Of a DNA stretch of 64,000 nt, positions 43,235 through 52,067 are shown piece after piece. The stretch is from Gemmiger gallinarum (lineage in GTDB: Bacteria; Bacillota; Clostridia; Oscillospirales; Ruminococcaceae): contig NZ_JADCKC010000001.1 of NCBI RefSeq assembly GCF_014982805.1, forward strand, positions 496,001-560,000, written 5' to 3'. Position numbers and translations under genes: made by a program. The first letter of the stretch is position 1, and each line of letters starts with the position of its first letter. A model generated the notes under the pieces. It worked only from the letters and a program-made list of their open reading frames with translations. It did no database searches and was not told the origin of the DNA.

Positions 43235-46153
43235 TCAGGCCTTGCCGGACTTTTCGTCCAGGGCTGCAAACAGGCTGCGCAGACGGATGTTGACTGCGCC
43301 CAGGTTGGTGATCTCGTCGATCTTGAGCTGGGTGTACAGCTTGCCGCCCTCCTGCAGGATCTCGCGGGTCTCGTCGGTGGTGATGGCGTCCACGCCGCAG
43401 CCGAAGGAGACCAGCTGAACCAGGTCCATATCCGACTGGGTGGTGCAGTACCGGGCAGCCGCGTACAGACGGCTGTGGTAGGTCCACTGATTCAAAACCG
43501 ATGTCTTGAAGGGCTGAACACGGTCGGAGATGGAATCCTCGGTGACCACTGCCGCCCCCTGCTGCAGAATCAGCTTGTCAATGCCGTGGTTGACCTCGGG
43601 GTCCACATGGTAGGGACGGCCCGCCAGCACGATGATGCGGCGATGCTCCGCCCGGGCCTTTTCGATGATCTGCTCGCCCTTCTGGCGCACCAGCGCCATA
43701 TGACGGGTGTACTCGGCATAGGCGGCGTCTATGGCCTTCTTGACCTCGCCGCGGGTCACGTCCGGGAAATACTTGGCCAGCAGCTTGGGCATCTTGGCCG
43801 TGAAGTCCTTCCGGCGGGAAATATCAATGTACTCATAGAAGAACGGAATGTGTTCCAGTTCCGGGCAGTTGCCGGCCAGTACTTCAGGATAGTAGGCCAC
43901 CACCGGGCAGTTGTAATGGTTCTGGCCCAGTCCCTCATCCACATTATATGTCATGCAGGGATAGAAGATGGCATCCACCCCCATCTTGGCCAGCTCGGCG
44001 ATATGACCGTGGGCCAGCTTGGCCGGGAAACAGGCGGTATCGCTGGGAATGGTGGCCTGGCCTTCCTGGTACAGGGCGCGGGAGGACACCGGGCTGGTGA
44101 CCACCTCAAAGCCCAGGGTGGTGAAGAAGCTGTGCCAGAACGGCAGCAGCTCATACATGTTCAGACAGAGCGGGATACCGATCTTCTTGTTGCGGCTGCC
44201 CTTGACCGGCTTGTAATCCAGCAGCAGGGCCAGCTTGTAGGCATACAGGTCGAGGGATTCGTCCGAGGCCTTGCCGGTGACGGGCTTCTCGCAGCGGTTG
44301 CCGGAAATGAAGCGCTTGCCGTCCGCAAAGACGTTGATGGTCAGCTGGCAATGGTTGCCGCAGCCCTTGCACTGGACCGAGGTGACCTTCTGCTCAAAGG
44401 CTTTCAGCTGTTCCGGCGTGAGAACGCTGCTTACATGGCCGGCAGCGACCTTGCTCTTGCCGTGAAGGGCAGCGCCGTAAGCGCCCATCAGGCCCGCAAT
44501 ATCGGGGCGGATGACCTCCACGTTCATTTCCTTCTCAAAGGCGCGCAGCACCGCTTCATTATAGAAGGTACCGCCCTGCACCACGATGTTGCGGCCCAGC
44601 TCCTCGGGGCTGGAAGCGCGGATGACCTTGTACAGCGCATTCTTGACCACCGAGATGGAAAGACCGGCGCTGATGTTTTCAATGGTGGCGCCGTCTTTCT
44701 GTGCCTGCTTGACCGAGGAGTTCATGAACACGGTGCAGCGGCTGCCCAGGTCCACAGGACGGTCGGCGAACAGGCCCAGAGCGGCAAACTCCTTGACATC
44801 GTAGCCCAGAGCCTTGGCAAAGGTCTGCAGGAAGCTGCCGCAGCCGGAGGAACAGGCCTCGTTGAGGAAGATGTTGCTGATGGCACCGTCCTCGATCTTG
44901 AAGCACTTCATATCCTGGCCGCCGATGTCGATGATGAAGTCCACGTTGGGCATGAAGTACTTGGCCGCCGTAAAGTGGGCCACCGTCTCCACCAGGCCGA
45001 AGTCGGCATGGAAGGCATTCTTGATGAGGGCCTCGCCGTAGCCGGTGGTGGTGACGCTGGCAATATGCAGGTTGGGGTGATTCTCATACAGCTTTGTGAG
45101 AACCTCCCGCACAATGGGCACCGGGTTGCCCAGGTTGGGCTGGTAGCTGGTGAACAGAATGTTGCTGTTGTCGTCAATGACCACCAGCTTGATGGTGGTG
45201 GAGCCCGAGTCGATGCCGATATGCACCGGGCCGCAGTCCGCACCGAAGGGCAGGCAGGGCACGGTGGCCTTCATATGGCGGGCATGGAACTCCTCGTACT
45301 CCTGCTTGCTGGCGAACAGCGGCGGCTGGCTGGCGTAAGTAGCGGTGGCGCTGTACTGTTCCAGACGCTGAGAGACCTCGCGGAGGCTGAAGCTCTCATC
45401 CGCATAGTAAGCCGCGCCCAGAGCCACATACAGAAGGCTGTTTTCGGGGCAGGTGCCTTTGACATGCAGCGTCTCATCAAAGCACTGGCGCAGCACGCTG
45501 GAGAAGGTCAGAGGGCCGCCCAGATACAGCACGTTGCCCTTGATGGGGCGTCCCTGTGCCAGGCCGGCAATGGTCTGGTTGACCACCGCCTGATAGATGG
45601 ACCGGGCAATGTCCCCCGCCAGCGCCCCCTGGTTGATGAGGGGCTGGATGTCGCTCTTGGCAAAGACGCCGCAGCGGGATGCAATGGTGTAGGTGCGGGT
45701 GGCCGTCTGGGCGGCCTTGTCCATCTCGTCGGCGGTCATCTTGAGCAGAGTGGCCATCTGGTCGATGAAAGCACCGGTGCCTCCGGCGCAGCTGCCGTTC
45801 ATGCGGACCTCGGTGCCGTTGGTGAGAAACAGGATCTTGGCGTCCTCACCGCCCAGCTCGATGATGCAGTCGGTGCCGGGGGCAAGACGGTTCGCCGCCA
45901 CACGGGTGGCAAACACTTCCTGTACAAAGGATACTTTGCAGCTGTCGGCCAGGCCCATGCCTGCCGAACCCGAGATGGCCAGCAGTGCCTTCTCGCCATG
46001 CAGGTAGTCGGAATCAATGCGGGAAAGGATCTCGCGGCCTTTCTCCAGAATATGGCTGTAATGCCGTTCATATGTGGAATATACCAATTCGTCCGCGTCG
46101 TTGAGGACAACGCATTTGATCGTGGTGGAACCAATATCCAGCCCGACTCTCAT
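43235..46153 (-). CDS. Acyl-CoA dehydratase activase with DUF2229 domain
   Basis: A 972-residue protein with two BadF/HgdC ATPase domains. The first (about 1-260) has VGLDIGSTTIKCVVLND, IELGGEDAKILFL and NGSCAGGTGAF; the second (about 310-570) has IGIDSGSTTIKLVV, IIDIGGQDMKCFK and NEACSSGCGSFLQ. From about 600 follows a Cys-containing region (QCKGCGNHCQLTINVF) and the DUF2229 domain. HgdC-type ATPases inject a low-potential electron into a dehydratase partner. Its partner portion is encoded separately next door. Confidence 0.85.
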   Translation of the reverse strand: MRVGLDIGSTTIKCVVLNDADELVYSTYERHYSHILEKGREILSRIDSDYLHGEKALLAISGSAGMGLADSCKVSFVQEVFATRVAANRLAPGTDCIIELGGEDAKILFLTNGTEVRMNGSCAGGTGAFIDQMATLLKMTADEMDKAAQTATRTYTIASRCGVFAKSDIQPLINQGALAGDIARSIYQAVVNQTIAGLAQGRPIKGNVLYLGGPLTFSSVLRQCFDETLHVKGTCPENSLLYVALGAAYYADESFSLREVSQRLEQYSATATYASQPPLFASKQEYEEFHARHMKATVPCLPFGADCGPVHIGIDSGSTTIKLVVIDDNSNILFTSYQPNLGNPVPIVREVLTKLYENHPNLHIASVTTTGYGEALIKNAFHADFGLVETVAHFTAAKYFMPNVDFIIDIGGQDMKCFKIEDGAISNIFLNEACSSGCGSFLQTFAKALGYDVKEFAALGLFADRPVDLGSRCTVFMNSSVKQAQKDGATIENISAGLSISVVKNALYKVIRASSPEELGRNIVVQGGTFYNEAVLRAFEKEMNVEVIRPDIAGLMGAYGAALHGKSKVAAGHVSSVLTPEQLKAFEQKVTSVQCKGCGNHCQLTINVFADGKRFISGNRCEKPVTGKASDESLDLYAYKLALLLDYKPVKGSRNKKIGIPLCLNMYELLPFWHSFFTTLGFEVVTSPVSSRALYQEGQATIPSDTACFPAKLAHGHIAELAKMGVDAIFYPCMTYNVDEGLGQNHYNCPVVAYYPEVLAGNCPELEHIPFFYEYIDISRRKDFTAKMPKLLAKYFPDVTRGEVKKAIDAAYAEYTRHMALVRQKGEQIIEKARAEHRRIIVLAGRPYHVDPEVNHGIDKLILQQGAAVVTEDSISDRVQPFKTSVLNQWTYHSRLYAAARYCTTQSDMDLVQLVSFGCGVDAITTDETREILQEGGKLYTQLKIDEITNLGAVNIRLRSLFAALDEKSGKA

Positions 46154-46332
46154 TCTACAAAAACCTCCTCAAAAAGCCGTACCGTCCCAAGCCGGCCGGA
46201 GGAGTCTCCGGCTCACCGGGGAGGATTTCTGTTGGGTACCGCGCGGGGGGCCTGCAAAGGGTCCGGCGGCTTATCCCGGACGCCGTCCCCTTTTGACAGA
46301 GTTCGACGGCAAATCACAGAATAAATCACTAT

Positions 46333-46361
46333 ATTGTACCGCATTATGCCAAATTTGGCAA
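46333..46361 (-). promoter_or_regulatory. Promoter of the activase operon
   Basis: On the minus strand TTGCCA (46361-46356), 17-base spacer, TACAAT (46338-46333). Leader of about 170 bases with a GCCGGAG/CTCCGGC hairpin near the start codon. Confidence 0.6.
46347..46360. promoter_or_regulatory. Perfect palindrome at the -35 of the activase promoter (operator candidate)
   Basis: TGCCAAATTTGGCA is a perfect 14-base palindrome overlapping the -35 hexamer, an operator-like position. The regulator is not identified. Confidence 0.55.
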
Positions 46362-46505
46362 GATACCCGGGATACGGTATCAGTATAACTTTGGTTTTTG
46401 AACCGTTTGTGAACAAAAAGAGCACTCCATGGCAGTTTTTGAACGAATCTCCAAAAACGTGTCGGGCATGCCTTTTATTCTCTGCCGGACGGTCCAATCT
46501 ATCAC

Positions 46506-46545
46506 AAAAAGAAACAGCGCGCCGGTCCCTGTTCCGGCGCGCTGT
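46506..46545 (-). terminator. Strong hairpin-T terminator on the minus strand
   Basis: ACAGCGCGCCGG and CCGGCGCGCTGT pair perfectly (12 bp), with TTTCTTTTT following on the minus strand only. No minus-strand gene lies upstream. Confidence 0.75.
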
Positions 46546-46581
46546 CCCTTAACCAAAAAAGAAAGAGAAAGAGGAGTGGAG

Positions 46582-46749
46582 ATGAAAAAGATAGAAGCGT
46601 TCGTTCCCATTTTCCGGAAATCCCTGTTTTTCCTGCTTGGCGTCCCTGTTCGCCTTGCTTTTGGGAACATGTTCAGGATACCGCCAAATTGTGACAAAAA
46701 GGTGACAGATACTTCAACATTTTACGAAAGAAGTTATAATGAATTGTGA
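46582..46749 (+). CDS. Possible small protein, 55 residues
   Basis: Starts MKKIEAFVPIFRKSLFFLLGVPVRLAF behind GAGGAG at 5 bases, with a short hydrophobic stretch (about 14-28) and a basic N-terminus; ends FYERSYNEL. The last codons overlap a TATAAT (46735-46740) that is the likely -10 of queH. Unknown; a good ribosome site is the main support. Confidence 0.35.
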   Translation: MKKIEAFVPIFRKSLFFLLGVPVRLAFGNMFRIPPNCDKKVTDTSTFYERSYNEL

Positions 46750-46817
46750 ACACCGGGAAGGGCGGGCCATCCGCCTCTTCCTTTCATCCATTGCATCAAA
46801 AACGGAGTACCCCTTTT

Positions 46818-47438
46818 ATGCCGAACCGCATCAACTACGACCGCGAGATGCAGGCGGTGCTGGACCGTCTTGCGGCGGAGAACCTCCGCCCCAGACTGCT
46901 GCTGCATGCCTGCTGCGCCCCTTGTTCCAGCGCTACACTGGAACGACTTGCCGGGCATTTTGATCTTTCCATCCTTTACTATAACCCCAACATCTATCCC
47001 CCGGAAGAATATCACCGCCGGGAGGCTGAACTGGAGCGCTTTGTCCGGGATGCCGGATACACCGGTGTGCCAGTGATCGAGCTGCCCTACGAGCCCCGGG
47101 AATTCTACGACGCCGTCAAAGGCCTGGAGGATGAACCGGAGAAAGGCGGGCGGTGCACCGTCTGTTACCGGCTGCGCCTGGAGCGCGCCGCCCGGTATGC
47201 CGCCGAACACGGCTTTGAGTGGTTCACCACCACCCTGTCCATCTCCCCGGTCAAGGACCCTGTGCGGCTCAACACCATTGGCGCCGAGCTGGCCGAACAG
47301 TACGGGCTGAACTACCTGCAGAGCGAATTCCGCAAGCGGGACGGCTACAAGCGCAGTCTTGTGCTCAGCGCCGAGTACGGGCTCTACCGGCAGGACTACT
47401 GCGGCTGCGAGTTCAGCAAAAAGTCCCGCGGCGTCTGA
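46818..47438 (+). CDS. queH: Epoxyqueuosine reductase QueH
   Basis: A 206-residue protein of the QueH (DUF208) family with LLHACCAPCSS (C32, C33, C36), GGRCTVCYRLRL and the C-terminal QDYCGCEFS. These cysteines hold an iron-sulfur cluster in the family. It reduces epoxyqueuosine in tRNA to queuosine, the last step of the pathway, without cobalamin. The start at 46818 is chosen from family length; CGGAG lies 11 bases upstream. Confidence 0.9.
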   Translation: MPNRINYDREMQAVLDRLAAENLRPRLLLHACCAPCSSATLERLAGHFDLSILYYNPNIYPPEEYHRREAELERFVRDAGYTGVPVIELPYEPREFYDAVKGLEDEPEKGGRCTVCYRLRLERAARYAAEHGFEWFTTTLSISPVKDPVRLNTIGAELAEQYGLNYLQSEFRKRDGYKRSLVLSAEYGLYRQDYCGCEFSKKSRGV

Positions 47439-47498
47439 GGAAACGCCCCGTCAAAGGTAAAATTCCGGCTGCGCAACCGATAGTTGACAGCCGGTTTC

Positions 47499-47527
47499 TT
47501 GTCTGCCCGGCTGTGTTTTGCTACACT
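47499..47527 (+). promoter_or_regulatory. Promoter of the XRE regulator gene
   Basis: TTGTCT (47499-47504), 17-base spacer, TACACT (47522-47527). Confidence 0.45.
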
Positions 47528-47583
47528 CAGGGCAGATACGGCGCCGGTCTGTCTCCCGGCCCGGGAAAGGCGGAACATACAGC

Positions 47584-48177
47584 ATGAATCCAAACAACAC
47601 CAATTTTCAGAACCCCCAAACGCAAACAGAATCTGTACAGAAGGCTCAGGACCTTGGTGCCCGCATCCGGCAGCTGCGGACTGAGCGCGGCCTTTCCCAG
47701 GAAGCCCTGGCCGAGGCCCTGGATGTCTCCCGGCAAGCTGTGGCCAAATGGGAGCGGGGCGCTTCCCTGCCCAGCACTGCCAATCTTCTGGCTCTGAGCA
47801 GAATTTCAGGGGTGCCGCTGTCGGAGCTGACCGGCATGCCGCAGGAGGCGGAACAAGCTCCCGCTGAGCAGAGTGCTTCCGCCGGGCAGGACACAATGCC
47901 CGACCCGTGCAAAGGGCCGAGCCGTCCGGCCGTTGTTGTGGGGGCGGTGGTGCTGCTCCTGGCCGGCATTGTCTGTCTCGCGGCGGCTGTGGGTGTTTTA
48001 CTGATCTGTTTTGTCAGACCTGCCGCTCCCGAGGGAGTCATCGGTTATGCCGACGGTCCCACCTCCATCTGGGTAGCGGGGCCGGACATTTCCGGGGTTC
48101 TCTTCTGCATTGCGGCGCTGATCCTGGGGATTGCTTTTCTTGTCTGTGCGGTGCTGTTGTGGCGCAAACGCCGGTGA
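47584..48177 (+). CDS. XRE-family regulator with C-terminal membrane segments
   Basis: A 197-residue protein. Residues 25-80 form a Cro/CI helix-turn-helix (RIRQLRTERGLSQEALAEALDVSRQAVAKWERG). After a Glu/Ala/Pro-rich linker there are two membrane helices (about 118-142 and 170-193) separated by a short outside loop. Membrane-bound XRE regulators are common in gut Firmicutes; target genes are unknown. A dyad just downstream near the pfl promoter is a possible target. Confidence 0.82.
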   Translation: MNPNNTNFQNPQTQTESVQKAQDLGARIRQLRTERGLSQEALAEALDVSRQAVAKWERGASLPSTANLLALSRISGVPLSELTGMPQEAEQAPAEQSASAGQDTMPDPCKGPSRPAVVVGAVVLLLAGIVCLAAAVGVLLICFVRPAAPEGVIGYADGPTSIWVAGPDISGVLFCIAALILGIAFLVCAVLLWRKRR

Positions 48178-48193
48178 GCGCCCTCCAGGCCCT

Positions 48194-48234
48194 CTATATT
48201 TTGTGTTGCCATTCCAACATCAATCAAAATATAG
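48194..48234. promoter_or_regulatory. Inverted repeat upstream of the pfl promoter (operator candidate)
   Basis: CTATATTTTG (48194-48203) and CAAAATATAG (48225-48234) are perfect inverted copies, with TGTTG/CAACA just inside. It lies 12 bases before the pfl -35. It could also serve as a weak 3' hairpin for the XRE gene. Confidence 0.5.
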
Positions 48235-48246
48235 AAAACATTTCTC

Positions 48247-48275
48247 TTGACGAACGCCAAAACCTCTGATATACT
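48247..48275 (+). promoter_or_regulatory. Promoter of pflAB
   Basis: TTGACG (48247-48252), 17-base spacer, TATACT (48270-48275), 11 bases before the riboswitch. Confidence 0.75.
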
Positions 48276-48285
48276 GACCTCATCA

Positions 48286-48352
48286 GGTCATGCGACTGAC
48301 GGAAGTGGATGAACCACATGGAGCATGACCGTCGTATGCCGACCGTCTGGGC
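48286..48352 (+). promoter_or_regulatory. ZTP riboswitch (pfl motif)
   Basis: P1 is GGTCATGC (48286-48293) paired perfectly with GCATGACC (48323-48330). Between them lies CGACTGACGG with the GTGG/CCAC hairpin (48305-48317) and GGAGC, and downstream the conserved CCGTCTGGGC (48343-48352), the hallmark of the pfl motif. It senses ZTP/ZMP, signalling low 10-formyl-tetrahydrofolate, and turns on formate-producing genes. Confidence 0.88.
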
Positions 48353-48378
48353 GAAAGCTTCAGCGGCCGGCTATTTTT
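48338..48378 (+). terminator. Riboswitch-controlled terminator
   Basis: GCCGACCG can pair with CGGCCGGC (one mismatch), followed by a T tract (48374-48378). It shares bases with the ligand-binding 3' domain, so ligand binding would prevent termination. Confidence 0.7.
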
Positions 48379-48457
48379 ATACCCGGACATCCGGTCCGGT
48401 ATGCCGCCGCTGGTCTGTGCCCCGTCTTTCCAGGGCACTCTTTCAGGAGGTGCATCT

Positions 48458-49186
48458 ATGACAGAAGGTTCGATCCACTCCATTGAGAGTATGGGTCTTT
48501 TGGATGGTCCCGGCATCCGGGCCGTCGTGTTTTTCCAGGGATGCAGGCTGCGCTGCAAGTTCTGCCACAATCCCGACACCTGGGCCGTTCATGGCGGGGA
48601 GCGCATGACCCCCGCCGCTCTGGCCGACAGGCTGGCCCGGTTCGCCCCCTACTTTGACCGCAGCGGCGGCGGAGTGACCTTTTCCGGCGGCGACCCGCTG
48701 ATGCAGCCGGAGTTTTTGCTGGAAACCCTGCGGGAATGCCGCAAGCGCGGTCTGCACACCTGCCTGGACACGGCGGGCGTCGGGCCCAAGGGCTTTGATC
48801 CTGCCCCTGTCCTGGCCCTGACCGACCTGGTCCTCTATGATGTCAAGCACTGGGACCCGGATGCCTACCGTGCCCTGACCGGGCTGGACATTGCAGAGAC
48901 CGAGGCCTTCCAGAAGGCCATGACCGCCGCCGGGGTGCCCATCTGGGTGCGCCATGTGGTGGTCCCCGGACACACCGATACCGTCGAGAGTATCCGGGCG
49001 CTGCGGGGTTACATTTCCACCCATCTGGCCAATGTACAGAAAGTGGAGCTTTTGCCCTACCACCTGCTGGGGGCGGCCAAGTACCCGCCTCTGGGTATCC
49101 CCTATCCCCTGGAAGGGGTCCCCGCCATGGACAGGGACCGCTGCCTTGCCCTGCAGAAAGAAGTTTTTCCCGAATATCCGGTCTGA
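48458..49186 (+). CDS. pflA: Pyruvate formate-lyase activating enzyme
   Basis: A 242-residue radical SAM enzyme with the cluster motif [15 protein letters not shown] and [18 protein letters not shown]. It abstracts hydrogen from the PflB glycine using S-adenosylmethionine. Start 48458 is set by AGGAGG at 7 bases; the frame is open further upstream but would run into the riboswitch. Precedes pflB, the reverse of the common pflB-pflA order. Confidence 0.93.
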   Translation: MTEGSIHSIESMGLLDGPGIRAVVFFQGCRLRCKFCHNPDTWAVHGGERMTPAALADRLARFAPYFDRSGGGVTFSGGDPLMQPEFLLETLRECRKRGLHTCLDTAGVGPKGFDPAPVLALTDLVLYDVKHWDPDAYRALTGLDIAETEAFQKAMTAAGVPIWVRHVVVPGHTDTVESIRALRGYISTHLANVQKVELLPYHLLGAAKYPPLGIPYPLEGVPAMDRDRCLALQKEVFPEYPV

Positions 49187-49239
49187 TCCGGAATTTGTTC
49201 TTCCCCATCACTCAGGAACTTGAAAGGAGCACATCGACA

Positions 49240-51474
49240 ATGAACAACAGTGCATGGAAGGGTTTTGCTGCCGGAAACTGGCAGCGGGAGATCGACGTTC
49301 GCAACTTCATCCAGAAGAATTACACCCTCTACGAGGGCGGCGCCGAATTTCTGGCCGGTCCCACCGAAAAGACCCGCAAGGTCTGGGCCAAGTGCGAGGA
49401 GCTGCTGGCCGAGGAAATGAAGAAAGACGGCGTGCTGGATGTGGAGACCAAAACCATCAGCGGCATCTGCAACTTTGCCCCCGGCTATATCGATAAGGAG
49501 AACGAGGTCATCGTGGGCCTGCAGACCGACGCCCCCCTCAAGCGGATGGTCAACCTGTACGGCGGCGTCCGCATGGCCAAGCAGAGCCTGGAAGCCTACG
49601 GCTACCAGCTGGACCCCGAGATCGAGCGTCACTTCTGCGAGTACCGCAAGACTCACAATGAGGGCGTGTTCGATGCCTATCCCAAGCGGGTGCGCGCCGC
49701 CCGCCACGCCGGTTTGCTCACCGGCCTGCCCGACGCCTACGGCCGTGGCCGCATCATCGGCGACTACCGCCGTGTTGCCCTGTACGGCACCGACTACCTG
49801 ATCGAGCGCAAGAAGGCCGATCTGGACGCCATCGACGGCGCCATGGACGACGAGCGCATCCGCCTGCGGGAGGATGTGAGCATGCAGATCCGTGCCCTCA
49901 AGGACACGACCCGCATGGCCGCCACCTACGGCGTGGATATTTCCCAGCCCGCCGCCAATGCTCAGCAGGCCGTGCAGGCCCTCTACATGGGCTATCTGGC
50001 CGGCATCAAGGAGAACAACGGCGCCGCCACTTCTCTGGGCCGCACCTCCACCTTCCTGGACATCTACATCCAGCGTGATCTGGACGCCGGTGTGCTGGAC
50101 GAGGCCGGTGCCCAGGAGCTCATCGACCAGTTCATCATCAAGCTGCGCCTGGTCCGCCACCTGCGCACTCCCGAGTACAACGAGCTGTTCGGCGGTGACC
50201 CCACCTGGGTGACCGAGTCCATCGGCGGCATGGGCATCAACGGCCGCTCCCTGGTGACCAAGAACTCCTTCCGCTACCTGCACACTCTGGAGAACCTGGG
50301 CACTGCGCCCGAGCCCAATCTCACCGTCCTGTGGAGCGAGCATCTGCCCAAGGCCTTCAAGGATTACTGCGCCCACATCTCCATCACCACCGACTCCATC
50401 CAGTACGAGAACGACGATGTCATGCGCCCCGTCTACGGCGACGACTACGCCATTGCCTGCTGCGTCTCCGCCATGGCAGTGGGCAAGCAGATGCAGTTCT
50501 TCGGCGCCCGCTGCAACCTGGCCAAGAGCCTGCTCTACGCCATCAACGGCGGCGTGGATGAAAAGACCGGCACTCTGGTGGTGCCCGGCATCGAGCCCCT
50601 GACCGACGAGGTTCTGGATTACGACAAGGTCTGGGCCAACTATAAAAAAGTCATGGACTACGTGGCCCAGCTCTACGTGGACGCCAACAACATCATCCAC
50701 TATATGCACGACAAGTACGCCTACGAGGCCAGCCAGATGTCCCTGCACGACACCCATGTGGAGCGGCTGATGGCCTTCGGCGTGGCAGGTCTGTCTGTGG
50801 CGGCGGACAGCCTTTCCGCCATCCGCTACGCCAATGTCCGCCCTGTGCGCAACGAGAACGGCGTGGCCGTGGACTTTGCCACCGAGGGCGACTTCCCCAA
50901 GTACGGCAATGACGACAACCGCGCCGACGATCTGGCGGTTGACATCGTCACCTACTTTAGCGGAGCCCTGAAGCGCCATCCGCTGTACCGCAATGCCAAG
51001 CACACCCTGTCCGCCCTGACCATCACCAGCAACGTCATGTACGGCAAAAAGACCGGCTCCACCCCCGACGGCCGCAAAATGGGTGAGCCTCTGGCCCCCG
51101 GCGCCAATCCCATGCACGGCCGCGACAAGTCCGGCGCTTTGGCTTCCCTGAACAGCGTTGCCAAGATTCCCTACCGCAACATCTGCCAGGACGGCGTGTC
51201 CAACACCTTCTCCATCGTGCCTGAGGCTCTGGGCAAGAGCGACGAGGTCCGCCGCGCCAACCTGACCGCCCTGCTGGACGGCTACTTTGCCCAGGGTGCC
51301 CATCACCTGAACGTCAACGTCATGCACCGCGAGACGCTGATCGACGCCATGGAGCATCCCGAGAAGTATCCTTCCCTGACCATCCGCGTGTCCGGTTACG
51401 CCGTCAACTTCCACCGCCTGAGCCGTGAGCAGCAGCTGGAAGTCATCGCCCGTACCTTCCACGAGAGTATGTAA
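49240..51474 (+). CDS. pflB: Formate C-acetyltransferase (pyruvate formate-lyase)
   Basis: A 744-residue glycyl-radical enzyme that turns pyruvate and CoA into acetyl-CoA and formate. Active-site cysteines C407-C408 lie in [14 protein letters not shown]; the radical glycine G719 is in [14 protein letters not shown] near the C-terminus. Length and spacing are normal. Start 49240 follows AAAGGAGC. Formate produced here feeds one-carbon metabolism, which fits the ZTP riboswitch. Confidence 0.95.
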   Translation: MNNSAWKGFAAGNWQREIDVRNFIQKNYTLYEGGAEFLAGPTEKTRKVWAKCEELLAEEMKKDGVLDVETKTISGICNFAPGYIDKENEVIVGLQTDAPLKRMVNLYGGVRMAKQSLEAYGYQLDPEIERHFCEYRKTHNEGVFDAYPKRVRAARHAGLLTGLPDAYGRGRIIGDYRRVALYGTDYLIERKKADLDAIDGAMDDERIRLREDVSMQIRALKDTTRMAATYGVDISQPAANAQQAVQALYMGYLAGIKENNGAATSLGRTSTFLDIYIQRDLDAGVLDEAGAQELIDQFIIKLRLVRHLRTPEYNELFGGDPTWVTESIGGMGINGRSLVTKNSFRYLHTLENLGTAPEPNLTVLWSEHLPKAFKDYCAHISITTDSIQYENDDVMRPVYGDDYAIACCVSAMAVGKQMQFFGARCNLAKSLLYAINGGVDEKTGTLVVPGIEPLTDEVLDYDKVWANYKKVMDYVAQLYVDANNIIHYMHDKYAYEASQMSLHDTHVERLMAFGVAGLSVAADSLSAIRYANVRPVRNENGVAVDFATEGDFPKYGNDDNRADDLAVDIVTYFSGALKRHPLYRNAKHTLSALTITSNVMYGKKTGSTPDGRKMGEPLAPGANPMHGRDKSGALASLNSVAKIPYRNICQDGVSNTFSIVPEALGKSDEVRRANLTALLDGYFAQGAHHLNVNVMHRETLIDAMEHPEKYPSLTIRVSGYAVNFHRLSREQQLEVIARTFHESM

Positions 51475-51497
51475 TTTCAAGGCATCATAAATACAAA

Positions 51498-51539
51498 CGT
51501 CCGCCCGTCCGGCAAAAATGCCGCGCGGGCGGCGTTTTT
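51498..51539 (+). terminator. Terminator after pflB
   Basis: CGTCCGCCCGTCCGGC pairs with GCCGCGCGGGCGGCG, followed by five T. Confidence 0.9.
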
Positions 51540-51584
51540 GTATACGGCAGGCAGGTTTGTGCCCCGCATATGGCTGTCAGACGG

Positions 51585-51612
51585 TTGACAAGCACAAAAT
51601 CCATGTTAAAAT
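51585..51612 (+). promoter_or_regulatory. Promoter upstream of the speA leader
   Basis: TTGACA (51585-51590), 16-base spacer, TAAAAT (51607-51612). Confidence 0.6.
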
Positions 51613-51995
51613 TAAGTTGCTATGCATAGATGTTGCCAAGGCACTTCTATCCATGCAAATATATTTGGCCGGGCGCCGTCGGCGCCTAAAGCTCATCGGA
51701 CAGGGCTGGCCGCTGCCGCGTGCGGTGTAAAGCATCGCTATTATTGATGAACCCGAAGGTTGCGGGTTCAAATTTTATGAGTTGGTCCTTTCTTTCCCGT
51801 GCAATCGCACACCACTTGTGAAACGTCAATAAGAGTAGTAAAAGTATATTTGCTAAATAGACTCTGAAGTGTACGGATCGGGCAACCGGATGCTGGCCTC
51901 TCTTCTCCCCGGCAACTACCCGGGCGAGGGGCGTTTTATGTCCTGTTTGTCTTTTCGCAGGCAGTGCCGCGTTTGTCGGGCACTGCCTGCTTTTT
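51613..51995 (+). other. Structured gene-free region: possible noncoding RNA or long leader of the polyamine operon
   Basis: No protein gene is supported here. Several hairpins are visible: GGCGCC/GGCGCC (about 51672-51686), a perfect 7-bp GAACCCG/CGGGTTC (51749-51769), GTGC-AATC-GCAC (51799-51810), AGAGT/ACTCT (51832-51865) and a GCAA-tetraloop stem ATCGG-GCAA-CCGGAT (51877-51892), ending in a strong terminator. It is less GC-rich than its neighbours. No known riboswitch or RNA family was recognised. Confidence 0.45.
51957..51995 (+). terminator. Strong terminator 73 bases before speA
   Basis: GCAGGCAGTGCC pairs with GGGCACTGCCTGC almost perfectly, followed by TTTTTGTTT. Confidence 0.92.
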
Positions 51996-52067
51996 GTTTG
52001 CCTGCCGGTCAGGCACAAGCAAAATCGGCTATAAATTCGGTACGGGGACCGTCCGGGAGGAATGTGA

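Noticed and set aside
41828-46324. A 1498-codon open frame opposite the dehydratase and activase genes
   Set aside because: The minus strand has clear family motifs; the plus-strand translation is a compositional shadow.
51733-51780. Partial tRNA look-alike: anticodon-arm-like stem-loop and GGTTCAAAT
   Set aside because: The putative T stem would need GCGGG to pair with TTTAT, no acceptor stem closes, and a perfect 7-bp hairpin uses the same bases. Kept only as a feature of the unexplained region.
51820-51940. T-box or SAM riboswitch upstream of speA
   Set aside because: The T-box core AGGGTGGNACCGCG and the SAM-I core motifs are absent.
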